Made by a program: the position numbers and the translations under genes. This document shows positions 35,204 through 46,240 of a stretch of 64,000 bases of DNA, one piece after another. This DNA comes from Tamarix chinensis (taxonomy: Eukaryota > Streptophyta > Magnoliopsida > Caryophyllales > Tamaricaceae): positions 42,794,586-42,858,585 of the forward strand of contig CM060174.1 of the NCBI GenBank assembly GCA_030549775.1. The letters are read 5' to 3'. Under the pieces are notes generated by a model. That model ran no database searches and had not been told where the DNA came from. It saw only the letters and a list, made by a program, of their open reading frames with translations. The stretch's first letter is position 1. Each line of letters opens with the position of its first letter.

Positions 35204-38200
35204 TCCCCCCTTCTTTAGAGGGTTTCGTCCCTGAAACCTGCGCTAAGTGATCAAAAGGAGAGAGGTCAGAAACATTAAAAGTTGGGCTAATAGCGCCATA
35301 CTTATCAGGAAGGTCTATTTTATAGGCATTGTCATTGATCTTTTCCATGACAGTAAACGGGCCATCCCCCCTTACATCCAGCTTACCCTTGCGATGGGTA
35401 GGGAAGCGATCCTTTCGTAAGTGTATCCAAACTAAATCCCCAGGCTGGAAGACGACCCTTTTTCTATGGTGATTAACTCGGGACGCCATGGCCTCATTTC
35501 GTATGTTAATCTATTTAGCCATAGATTCATGTAGTTCTTTAATCATTTTGGCTCGTTTGTCAGCCCCCAAGGACACATATTGAGATGGGGGAACGGGAGA
35601 GAGGTCGAGGGGAGTTAAAGGATTGATTCCGTAAACAACTTCAAAAGGAGATTTACTAGTGGTGGAGTTGGAAGTCCGGTTATAAGCAAATTCAATATGT
35701 GGCAGCGCTGACTCCCACTGCCGTGAGTTATTGTCAATAAAGGCTCGAAGCATGTTGCCAAGCATGCGGTTAACAACCTCTGTTTGCCCATCGGTTTGAG
35801 GATGGCATGAAGTCAAGAAAAGAAGTTTGGTTCCTAGTTTCCCCCAAAGGACACACCAAAAGTGGGATACAAATTTGACATCACGATCTGAAACAATGGT
35901 CCTGGGAACCCCATGTAGTCTAACAATATTTGAGAAGAAGTAGTCAGCAATGAGGGAGGCATCATTCGTTTTGTTATATGGAACGAAGTGGGCCATTTTT
36001 GAAAACCTATCGACAACTACCATAACCGAATCTTTGTTCTTGTTAGATCTGTGAAGGCCAAGAAAAAAGTCCATTGACACATCTGTCTAAGGTTGGCTAG
36101 GCATGGGGAGGGGTGTGTAAAGGCCATATGGATGTGTTGTTGATTTGGCTCGTTTGCATGTCACACAATTGGAGCAAAAACGTTGCACATCTCTTTTCAT
36201 GTGTGGCTAATAAAAGTGTTCCTTTAGGACGTCTAGGGTTTTGGCATACCCAAAATGTCCCATTAAGCCACCACCATGAGATTCAGATACGAGGAGTTCT
36301 CGGAAGGAACATCTAGGGACACATAAGCGACTTTCTCGAAAGAGGTAGCCGTCATGGACGTAAAATTTATCAAGGGAAGTTTTTTGACATTTAGAGAATA
36401 AATCTCCGAAATCCTCATCATCGGAGTAGAGCAGTTTTAAATGGGAGAATCCTAAGAGCCTAGCATCCATAGTGGCCACAAGGGTGTGCCTTCGACTTAA
36501 AGCATCGGCTACCTTATTATCTCCCTCCTTCTTATATTTGACAATATAGGGAAAAGACTCAATAAACTCACTCCACTTGGCTTGGCGATGATTCAGCTTG
36601 TTTTGGGTTTTTAGGTATCCTAAGGCTTGATGGTCAGTGTGAATAATAAACTCTTTTGGCCATAAATAATGTTGCCAAGTCTCTAAAGATCTGACAAGGG
36701 CGTACAGCTCCTTCTCATAGGTAGAGTAGTTGAGACAGGCGTCTTTCAATTTTTCCCTAAAGTAAGCAATGGGTCGCTTTTCCTGGGATAGGACAGCACC
36801 GATGCCTACTCCCGAAGCGTCACAATCGACCTCGAAAACCTTTTCAAAGTCAGGTAGAGCTAGAAGTGGTGCCTTAACTAGTTTTTCTTTTAATTGATCA
36901 AACGCCTTTTGCTGGGCTATGCCCCACTTAAATTCTATGGATTTTTTGACAAGATTGTTGAGAGGGGCAGCAATGGTACTGAAGTGGGGAACAAACCTAC
37001 GATAAAACCCGTACAACCCGTGAATCTTTTCCTTTAATGGCACTAATCTTTTCCTCATCTACTCTGACACCATCCTTGCTAACCACAAAGCCTAAGAATA
37101 TAACCTCCTCAAGGAAAAAATTGCTCTTGGAGGGATTAGCAAACAAATACTCCTCCCGGAGCACACATAACACACTCCTCAAGTGCGATATATGCTCATG
37201 ATAATTCTTGCTATAAATGAGGATGTCATCGAAGTAGACGACAACATACTTATCGATGAAATTGCGCAACACATGGTTCATTAATCGCATGAACGTGCTG
37301 GGGGCGTTGGATAGTTCAAATGGCATAACAAGCCACTCATATAACCCAAAGTTAGTTTTGAAGGCGGTTTTCCACTCATCGCCGGGTTTCATTCGAATCT
37401 GGTGGTAACCACTTTTGAGATCAATTTTAGAAAAAACGATACTCCCATTTAATTGGTCAAGCATTTCATCTAGGCGAGGGATGGGATGACGGTATTTGAC
37501 AGTGATTTTGTTGACCGCACGTGAATCCACACACATGCGCAAACTCCCGTCCTTTTTGGGGACTAACAAAATAGGTACCGCACAAGGGCTCATGCTCTCC
37601 CTAACATGACCCTTTTCAAGTAATTCAGTGACCTATTTTTTTAGTTCCTTAACCTCTTCTGGGTTGGCCCTATAAGCGGGGCGGTTAGGGATGCTGATTC
37701 CCGGAATGAAATTGATTTGATGTTCAATGCCTCTAAGAGGAGGGAGGCCTTTCGGAACTTCTTCCGGAAATAAGTCTGAGAACTCGGAGAGAAGATTTTG
37801 GACTTCAAGGGGGAGAGAACATGAAGGGTCAGTGGAGGACTCGAGGCAATGTTTGTAGATTAAAATGTAGACAGGCATGTTTAGAGAGAAGGCCTGCCCA
37901 ACATCTCTTTTTTGAGCAAAAAGGTTAGTATGCGGTTCGTTGTCCAACCCAAGGCGGTTATCACTAGTGGTGGAAGGCGTTTTTCTACGATCAAACTCAT
38001 CCTTCAACTTGAGTTGGTCTTCCTTAACCTGAGAAGGTGAAAGAGGTGCTAGGGTGTACTTCCTATCCTCCTTATAGACACTGTATCGATTTTTGAATCC
38101 ATTGTGTATGACTTTTCTGTCAAATTGCCAAGGACGTCCTAGGAGGGCATGGCTAGCATGCATATGTACAACATCACACAAGACCTCATCCTCATATCTT

Positions 38201-38412
38201 CCAATTTGGATACTTAAGAGGACTTTTTTGTCAACCTTAACTTCCCCAAGCTCACTTAGCCACTGTAGTTTATAAGGACAAGGATGTTTAATGATTGGGA
38301 GGCCTAGTTTGTGGACCAACTCGGTACTGGCCACATTAACGCAACTCCCACTATCGATGATTAGGCTACCTTTACTCCCATTGATATAGCAATGGGTGTG
38401 GAATAAGTTCTC
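35097..38412 (-). pseudogene. Element 2 pol (PR-RT-RH-IN), disabled
   Basis: Read downward from 38412. The protease has IIDSGS near 38355-38375. RT entry GLPPLRGIEHQINF is near 37740; [16 protein letters not shown] near 37540; the catalytic box [11 protein letters not shown] is intact near 37215-37245. RNase H follows with [14 protein letters not shown], and [10 protein letters not shown] near 36630. Integrase shows SMDFFLGL near 36070, DRDVKF and HPQTDGQTEVVNR. The C-terminal domain has GDLVWIHLRKDRFP near 35430. Faults: in-frame stops at 37633-37635, two TAG codons replacing Trp near 36200 and 36090, and one near 35508; plus a deletion of about a dozen codons with a frame shift at about 37040 between RT and RNase H. 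The frame runs through the polypurine tract into the LTR and stops at 35097. Confidence 0.9.
35204..35219 (-). other. Polypurine tract of element 2
   Basis: Minus strand TCTAAAGAAGGGGGGA lies immediately before the LTR start TGATAC. It primes plus-strand DNA synthesis in LTR retrotransposons. Here it lies within the pol reading frame. Confidence 0.85.
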
Positions 38413-39590
38413 TCACTGATCGTAGGAGGGATCGGCCCTAACATTGGAGGCAAGGGACCTACGAATGACTAGAGACTCAGAAAGGGGTAGCTCCATGTCG
38501 TCGTCGCTTTCATTTCCAAGTTCCCCAAGCGTATTCTCTTTTTCTTCCTCAGAATCGGAGACTAGTTCTCCGTCCCTCATCATCATGACCCTTCGGTTAG
38601 GGCATTGTGAGGCAATATGCCCATGGCCCAGGCATTTGAAGCATTGGACATTTCTAGAGGAGTTTGGTCTACTTGGGTTGGCTACGGCTTTTCCTTTCTC
38701 ACTTGGTAAAGGGAGGGAAGAAGTTGAAGTTTTATGGTCAGATCTCAGATTTGGGGGAGGTTTCCAATGGGACGATTCAGTATTCCTAGTGAAGGATCTA
38801 GGTTGAGCTTGAGTTCGGGGTTTAGCCCTAGGATTCTTTATTTGTTTCTCAAGTTTTTCAGCTAGGTTCAGAAGTTCATCCATTTCTACATAGGGAAAGA
38901 GTTCTACAAGGTCGGCAATCTCGGGATTTAAACCTCTAAGGAACCTTGCCATTGTGGCTTCTCGGTCCTCACCAATGTTTAATATGGCTAGACACATCTC
39001 CATTTCCTTATAGTATTCATCGACCGTTTTTGTTCCTTGTCTAAGGAATTGTAGGCGCTGATGCAAATCCCGATGGTAGTGGGAAGGGATAAAACGTCGG
39101 CGCATTAGGGATTTAAACTCAAGCCATGAGGAAATAGGGGGTTCACCGTAACGTTCTCTTTCCCTAGTAAGCCTACCCCACCAAGAACTACCATAATCCG
39201 TGAATTCAACAATGGCTAGCTTATTTTTTTATCGTCTGGATAATCATGGCAATCAAAAACTAACTCAATTTTTCTTTACCAATCAAGATAGGCGTCAGGG
39301 TCATTCTTACCATTGAAATGTGGAATTTTTAATTTGATACTCCCTAGGCCCCGATCATGCCCATAATAATTTTTCCTATAGGTGCGATTAGGGCGGGGAG
39401 AGTGTGCATAATGTACTGACTCAAGATCGTTTTCTATTTGCTGATTATTATTTCCGAGTTGGTTGATGGTCCTCTCATTGTTCTGATTATTAGCCATTTC
39501 AGCCCTAAGTCCACGGACTGTAGCATCCATGGTATTAAGTCGTTCAAGCATTGTCCTAACCATTTCAGCAATAGATTCACCCTCATCCAT
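38413..39590 (-). pseudogene. Element 2 gag, disabled
   Basis: The minus-strand start at 39590 (MDEGESIAEMVRTMLERL) leads into a coiled N-terminus and a capsid region (IKLKIPHFNGKNDPDAYLDW near 39280-39340; FRLGL-type helices; RRRFIPSHYHRDLHQRLQ near 39050-39105). It ends in a CCHC zinc knuckle, CFKCLGHGHIASQC, near 38600-38645. A stop at 39273-39275 and a frameshift in an A-rich run near 39225-39240 break the capsid. A TGA at 38413-38415 now separates gag from pol, although the frame continues directly into protease, so the ancestor made a single Gag-Pol. An acidic tail (DSEEEKEN) follows the knuckle. Confidence 0.9.
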
Positions 39591-40630
39591 TATACCCTAT
39601 AGTCTAGGTGGAGGCCAAAAGATTTGTCCAGATTTTAAGTCCAATTTCCCCTCTTTTTTCTTTTTTTTTTTTCAGGTAGGCAGCAAGAAAAGTAAGAAAA
39701 AATAACGTCAAGTCATGCTTTCAACGAGAACGAACAGGAATAATGCACAGTAAGCAACCAGGCAGATACGAAACCAGGCAGGACGGAAGGAAAGCAGCAA
39801 ACACCCAAGCAAGATATGAACGAAACGGGGAAGGGATTAGGGCTTACAGACCAGGAATTAAAATTTACAAGGCTTCCCTAATTAAATACAACCATACTAA
39901 AATTGAAGATAGAGAGAGGAAAAGAAAAAAAATAAAATAAAATAAAGTAAAATGTATTACAGCGAGGCCTCCGCCAAACGCACCCTGGCTCGGGCATTGA
40001 GTCAACTCGCTGGGTCGAACGAGTTCCCAGCCGAGTTAGCACGACCCAGTGAGTCCGAGCGGGTTGAACCGATTCCGAAGCGAGTCCGGCCGAGTTGGCT
40101 CCGATTCACGCGGCCCAAGGTAATTCCACACGGAACGAACCACAAGGTTCGTTTTCGACATCACAATTCCCACACAAACAAGACAAACGGGACAAGGCGA
40201 GAAAGTAACATTCACGACAAGGAAAACAACCGGGGAAGGCATCCAAAAAGCACACATAGATCACAGCAGTGAGGATACATCATCGGACGGATTTCGACTC
40301 CGTCCTCAGAGTTAAACCAAGTCAACATAACTTATCAGCTTAGAGATACGAGTTCTGAAACGAGTTTACCCGAGTAGTCGATCCAGATGGGGGGGAAGTA
40401 ACCGAGACTGGCTGCGGTTTCGCGCGGTGGTAGCGCTGTAGCGCCGCCTAAAGCCGCTGTTGGGCCACCAACTCGGAGTCGTTCCGGCTTCGATCAAGGC
40501 GCACCAGTGTCCCTACCATAGAGAAACCCAAGGGTAAGTGTAGATCGAAGAACAAAAGAGAGAAACAAAAATTATCGAAGAAAGTTCAGACTGAAGTACA
40601 CCATTTGCGAACGCCGATCGAGCAACTTAA
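39591..40630 (-). other. Untranslated leader of element 2
   Basis: About 1 kb between the primer site and gag, with GC-rich parts at 39960-40500 and a poly-T/CT run at 39640-39672. Frames on the plus strand here (39743-39940, 39952-40272) are accidental: wrong strand and no domain. It would hold the packaging signal in the RNA; none is identifiable by eye. Confidence 0.6.
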
Positions 40631-40644
40631 GCTCATTTACCAGA
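40631..40644 (-). other. Primer binding site of element 2
   Basis: Minus strand TCTGGTAAATGAGC directly abuts the 5' LTR end. It aligns with TTTGGTATCAGAGC of the initiator-Met primer site with a few changes. Confidence 0.65.
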
Positions 40645-41638
40645 TAATACGAACCCGAATAACTGGATCGTACTCGATCCGTTAAACGGGGGTCGGGAAC
40701 GTACTCGTTTCCCCCTGAACCGGAGTAATCTCCGAGCCAGACGTTGATAATTCAACGGATTTGTGCGCGAATTAACAGGAAATCCCGAGAAATTTCATTC
40801 CAAAAACCTTCTCCCTTTACAAGCAAACCCCGCCCGATATATATGACGGGAATCGAACACCTACAAAAAGGGGGAGAGGGCAAGGGTGAGAAAACAGTTG
40901 ACCTAGGGCCTCAGATTTGGTGTCAGGGACAAGATCCGGGGCAGGCAAAGGTGGACGTGCGTCGATGGTGACCAGCAACGGTCATCAACAGGGCCGAAAA
41001 GAGAAACGGGGTCGAGCCACCAAGAGAGGAACAAAATAAAGGTGATCGGTGCTCCCCGAAGGAGGAAGATGGCTTAAATAGGTGGGTAACTAGGGCACGA
41101 AGGGTCACCCGCCGATTGGGCCAAAACTTGGGTCGGGCTCAAGTTTTGGTTCAACCTAACTTAGCTTAAAATGAGGTTAACGCTATTCTCCTATTTTCAT
41201 TAGATTCAAGAGGCGATTATAACGGGATAATACCGAACCTGAATCCAATGCAAATAGGGAAACAAGGACTAAGTTACCCATACTCATTTAGGCTCAGGGG
41301 CGGCCATTGATAACCAACTCCGCCTAACCCGAGACTATCAATGGGATTTCCAAAAATTAGGGTAAAATCATCATCGGCCACTAAACACACACACCCTACA
41401 AAAATATTAATGTTCCAACCATGATTACACATGTTACACATTCAAGCTTAATTAATTACAAAAACACAGTTCAAAAGTGCTTCCGCCCCCGCTCGTTGCC
41501 TCCACTCCTAAATCTGGCTTCGGATCCCAACTTACCCTGAAGATGGAAAACGTGGAATTATATGAGTGAGGAGCCAATAGGGTACGATTATCAAAAAGTA
41601 AAAGGAGAGGAGTAGCTGATGAAGTGCGGTCCGTATCA
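40645..41638 (-). mobile_element. 5' LTR of element 2
   Basis: 994 bp, same length as 34210-35203 and nearly identical. Begins TGATAC at 41638 (minus) and ends GTATTA at 40645. Confidence 0.92.
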
Positions 41639-42130
41639 GTTGGGGTGAGGCATAATCAAGGGAAAAGATTTGGTAAAATTTTTAATAGATATATCCCATG
41701 GATTGTGGGAGATAATGGCTTTGATGGTTAGAAGTTGGGAAAGCTGGAAAGGGGGAGTTTGGTCGAGCAGAGAAAGGACCACACACTAGGCTACAGAAGT
41801 GGAAGAAAAATTGAGCAGGAGAATAAGAAAATAAAAAAGAAAAGGAGAAAGAAAAAAAGGAGAAATGAAAATAGAAAATAAGATAAGTGTGGGATTATGG
41901 TTGATATCAGGTTAAAAATTTATTAGAGAGTTAATGTAAGATTAAAATATTAATCATCTAGAATTAGAACTAGGTTTAAATATAAATTACCTAGACTAAA
42001 GATTTTGATTATATTTAGATTTAGTATTAAGGAATTAGGATAATATAGAAATATTAATTTTTAGAGGTTAAAATTAGGTTAAGATATTAAATACTTGGGA
42101 TTAATATTAGTTAAAAATTGGGGTTTTACA
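41639..42130 (-). mobile_element. LTR H, proximal part (minus strand)
   Basis: Minus strand starts TGTAAAACCCCAATTTTTAA at 42130 and runs through AT-rich sequence into a CT-rich tract (complement of 41810-41880). It is interrupted at GTTGG by element 2 and continues at 34209-33054. The first GTTGG copy is 41639-41643. Confidence 0.55.
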
Positions 42131-42688
42131 AAAATCATCTATGTGTTTGCTTCTAGGTTCATCTACTTGGGGGGAAAGGATAAGAGTGAATTAGTTTGGA
42201 ACTTTCTTGATAGGTTCTATAAAATATGTTGTAATCATCAGATTTATTAATAAAATATCTTCTCTTATAAAAAAAAATTATAACAACCAATTAACCTAAT
42301 GTGTAATTTATTATTATATTTTATAAGAGTATGTTGAGATTTAATATTATTATTTTTAACAATACTAATAGCATAAAGTATCTTTTATTTTTATGTATAT
42401 TTTTTACCAAATTATTAATTTTTCTAATTTTGTAAGGTTAAAACATTTATGTGGAAATATTGTTTGTATGTATAATACTTATGATTTTGCAAATACTATA
42501 GAATTATTCTAGTTAGTAGACAATGTAAATTCAATTAAGTTATAATGGAAAGAATAAAATAGAAAAATATAAGTTTAGAAAATACCCTAAAATGAAAGAA
42601 GAAAAAACATTCAAAAATTCATTAAGAAAAGGAAACTAAAAACCAACATAACATGTATTTTTCTATTATATTTATGTCAATACATTAA
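42131..42688. other. AT-rich interval, no gene seen
   Basis: Contains TCTTATAAAAAAAAA near 42262-42272, which could be the A-tail of an old retroposed copy, but no body is recognisable. Otherwise nothing supported. Confidence 0.4.
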
Positions 42689-44171
42689 GGCTGTGTTTGA
42701 TTTCAAAAAATAAGAAGGATAAGAAAATAAAAAGGAAGGAAAATAAGAGAAATTAAATTTCTTTCCTTTATTTGGTTGTTGAAGAAAATTTTGTAGAAAA
42801 TAAAATTCTAGTATATTTGGTGTTTCATTTATAGAAAGAAAATTCGAAGGAAAATATTACTTGAATAATTTTATGTATTTAATTAAAATTAAAATATTAT
42901 ATCGATATATGAAAAAATTCCATAAAATTTCTAAAAAATTATAAAAACTCTATAAAATCAATACTAATTCCAAATTTTTTTAGAGATATTCTAAAATATT
43001 ATATAAATAAATTTCAATAGTTTTTAAAAAATCTAAAAATATAAAAAAAAAAATATTCAATATTTCTTTCTATTTCAAACATGATTCAAAAAACATAAAA
43101 GAAAAAAATCATAGCTAACACACTTATTAGTTACATAAAATATCAATAACACACTATTTCATCCTCTATGAACTTATTTGGTACAAACCTTCAAACACTT
43201 TACTAATAAGAGATAAACCAAATAAAAATACTTGTCAAAATTCATCTATGAGATAGAATAAATAAAAGTACTTATCATTAACTCAAAACAAAATGTAAGG
43301 GGAAAAAAAGAAAAAGAAAAAATTTGGTTACATTACTCTATGACCTTAGGCACCAATGCAAAAATTCAAAAACCAAAGCTCATGCCAACCAACAAGGTCT
43401 CCAAATATTAATATATCAAAATTCCAAGAAAAAAAACAAATAAAATGGATAGTTCATAGTTATTAGCAACTAATTCAATACGTCAAAGTTATACAGGATC
43501 GTGTCTCTTTTCCTCATGATACATTAAAAATAAAATTGAACAAGTATTATATAACTTGGGGTATCATGTACCAAATATAAAAAGGACTATAAATGATGGT
43601 TATGGAATTTTTTGCTAAAACATAGATATAATACAACAATCATACATAAGTTATAGAGAAGACATAAAAAGCTCATACTTGTAGCATGCATCACCACGAT
43701 CACAAGCTCACATCTCATTGAAGTTGACCAATCAAATATCCAAATTTTTGTATACAAACTTATAGTAAACTTAAGATGTGAATGCATACATTTTGAGACC
43801 CCTCAATGAGTTTTCAAACACCCTCAATCAATCAATACTTTCAGCTACTCTCCCTTGATGAGTCGCTTGAGCTAGATGGGTTTAACCCATATTAAATCTA
43901 AATTCCATGGTTCTAAATGCAACATGCTTAACTTTCTTGAGGACTGCACTATATTGATTAGTATCATAGTCAGAGCTTCTAACATACATAGTGTTATGAC
44001 TTGGTTTTACACCTTCTCTTAAGTTATCCCAATTTGTTCCTCGATTTGTTAAGGATGTCCAAGGGTCTTAGGTTGAGGATTCTCTTATTATTATCCAGGA
44101 GGCCGTGCTTGGTAAGAGTGGCCAAATTAAGGATAACTTCATATGATAATCATGGACCCACTTGATCTAGG

Positions 44172-44209
<38 letters not shown>

Positions 44210-45673
44210 GTTAAATTCCATAAGTACTAGTTGATAGCAACAAGGTTCCATGTTTGTCGTCTGAGCAATTAAGGTTCCTCTTGCTAGAAAGGGTTGCTTG
44301 TCCTAGCTGCAATACTCTTCTCTTGATCATCATCAACACACTTGTTCTTTTTAGTTGACCTGCAATTTCACTTTCTTGTTCTCAGCTTCAACAATGTTCT
44401 AAATGAAAGAAAGGAACAATTAAGAAGGAACAAAAATATGAAAATTTAGGAGTATATTCGGTGTCATTTTTTTATCAATTCAAATTATGGACCATTTTCC
44501 ATTGGTCCATAGCTCTGTGCCTCCTAGATTTGAACCCCTCCTTCTTTTTAATTAAGTCTTTCATATGTTCTTAGGCACCATTTTACAGTATGTTCAACAT
44601 TTTCATATTCTAATATCAAACCCAGCTAGATATAGCTATACTGATCAATAAAAATCATTTTTTTTTTATGTTTTATTATTGGTATAAAGAACAAAACCTT
44701 TCGCCATCTAAACCATTCTCCAAACAATACCTTATTGCCATCTCCATTTAGTATATAATATCAGGATGACCATTCTGCAAATGCCTAAATTGAAAGAATG
44801 TAATTCAAACCAAACACAATCACACACCAAACTAATAGAAAAATCAATACTACCAATTGTATTTACACCATTACAAGAGCTCAAAAAACACAGCAAATAT
44901 AGCAACCATACCCAACAGTGTGAAACCTGTTATAAGCAGAGGTAAGAGCAAACAATCGTGAATCCTCAAAACCAAACGTAAACATCCAAAGGGTCACAAC
45001 CAAGAAAGAGAGAAAGGAGCAACCAACTAAAAAAAAACTAGCAACATCATGACTTGATCAAGATACCTAAATTTTGATCTCAACCTAAACAAACTAGTTA
45101 AATTAGAACATCAACCGAGTTCCACGTACCTAAATCTCAATCTCGACCTAAAACATAACCCCAATTTCCCATCAACAAATTCAACGACCATAAGCCCCCA
45201 AACTTAAGAATCAATTTAGGGTTCCAAATTTAAATAGAAAGATAATTATCGTTACCTGTTAAAATTGAACCGGTGGATTTACATTTTTAGTTGGAGTTGG
45301 TTGAGCCAAAGGTTTGCTAATAGAAAGCTTACAAGAACTTGACGGACGACTATTGTGAAGGTTGAAGATGTTGGTGGAGCCATGCGATGAGTAAGGAAGG
45401 TTGAAGAAGGAGATCGAAAAAACTTGAAGGAGAAAGAGCTCTATGATGTTGAAGGAGGAGGATGATAAGTTGAAGCTGTCGACAAAATATAGGCTCTTAA
45501 AAAAAATTCATCGATAGTTTTTTGTAGGTTCTTGTGAGAAAATTGGTGTGGTATAATTTTTTCCACCTTTTTTCTTTCTTTAAAATTTTACTAGGAACCA
45601 AACGTTGGAAAATAGTTTTTTATGTAACTTTTTTTTTTCTTTCCTCATTATTTTTCCTGAACCAAACGAAGCC
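42689..45673. mobile_element. PIF/Harbinger-like DNA transposon, no recognisable transposase
   Basis: Ends are GGCTGTGTTTGATTTC at 42689 and, inverted, GGCTTCGTTTGGTTCA ending at 45673; 12 of 16 bases agree. Both are flanked by TAA (42686-42688 and 45674-45676), the 3-bp TWA duplication of PIF/Harbinger elements. The 2985-bp interior is AT-rich with CT-rich subterminal zones and a (TA)n run at 44177-44206. A minus-strand exon-like stretch at 45257-45535 ends in a good 5' splice site (CAG then GTAACG near 45256), suggesting remains of a transcribed unit. No DDE domain is readable. Confidence 0.5.
44177..44206. repeat. (TA)n microsatellite
   Basis: About fifteen TA dinucleotides inside the Harbinger-like element. 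Confidence 0.95.
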
Positions 45674-45676
45674 TAA

Positions 45677-46240
45677 GAACCAGGAAAGAGGTACGATTAT
45701 CAATTTGAGCAGATCGAAGCAGGTGGGATATGGAGACCTGTATCGGTATCAAAACGCGTTTCATATTTTTACCCCTATCTATATTAATTTATCGGTCCAA
45801 AGCCGTATTTAATCCAGCCTAGATTTAGGTATCTGCTAGCCCAGCCTAGAGGCCCAAGACAGAACACCTGGATGACATTGTGCTTTATCATTTTGATCCA
45901 AACGCAATCTTGGCATGTATCGGTTTCATCTTGGGCTGGAAAAGTATAAAATTGTAGTACTGAGCGAGGGCCCTGGTTTCATTGTGAACTATCAAAAATG
46001 CTTGGGGAAGACAGACGAGATAAACGTAGCGTTTAATCGCTGGAGTAATAGATCAGCCCATCGCCGCTCATCTTTGTCTTCCACATTCTTTTACGACAAA
46101 AGCTCCTCTTCTCTAAACCAGCCGAGCTTTGCATTCGGTTTCAAATTGCCCAATATCTGCGTGTTTGGGACTGAATATTACATCAGGTAGATAAAACCAT
46201 CAATATAGGTATTGGCAGATCACAAGAACTTGTTTAAGCT
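45677..46240 (+). promoter_or_regulatory. PAM16 promoter and 5' UTR with site II motifs
   Basis: Upstream of the PAM16 start codon lie four TGGGCY (site II) motifs: reverse at 45838-45843, 45851-45856 and 46055-46060, forward at 45932-45937. Site II elements are common in plant promoters of nuclear genes for mitochondrial proteins. TATAAAAT at 45945-45952 is a possible core promoter. The transcription start is not determined; frames over 45534-46190 have no domain and probably cover promoter and 5' UTR. The Harbinger-like element ends just upstream. Confidence 0.5.

Larger units (their letters stand above)
34210..41638 (-). mobile_element. Full-length Ty3/gypsy element 2 (7429 bp)
   Basis: A structurally complete minus-strand LTR retrotransposon with two 994-bp LTRs, primer binding site, ~1 kb leader, gag-pol and polypurine tract, flanked by GTTGG at 34205-34209 and 41639-41643. 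The LTRs differ by roughly 25 substitutions by eye with no length change (about 2.5 percent), so it is the youngest clearly datable retroelement here. Gag and pol were one long frame, now interrupted by stops, one frameshift and one short deletion. No chromodomain is seen; RT and integrase motifs fit the chromovirus side of plant Ty3/gypsy (CRM-like, tentative). Confidence 0.95.

Noticed and set aside
39743..40272. Plus-strand frames in the leader of element 2
   Set aside because: Opposite strand to gag-pol, in the untranslated leader, with no domain.
45534..46190. Frames of 91-92 residues upstream of PAM16
   Set aside because: They overlap the promoter/5' UTR region and the transposon end; no domain, and splicing evidence places the real start at 46241.
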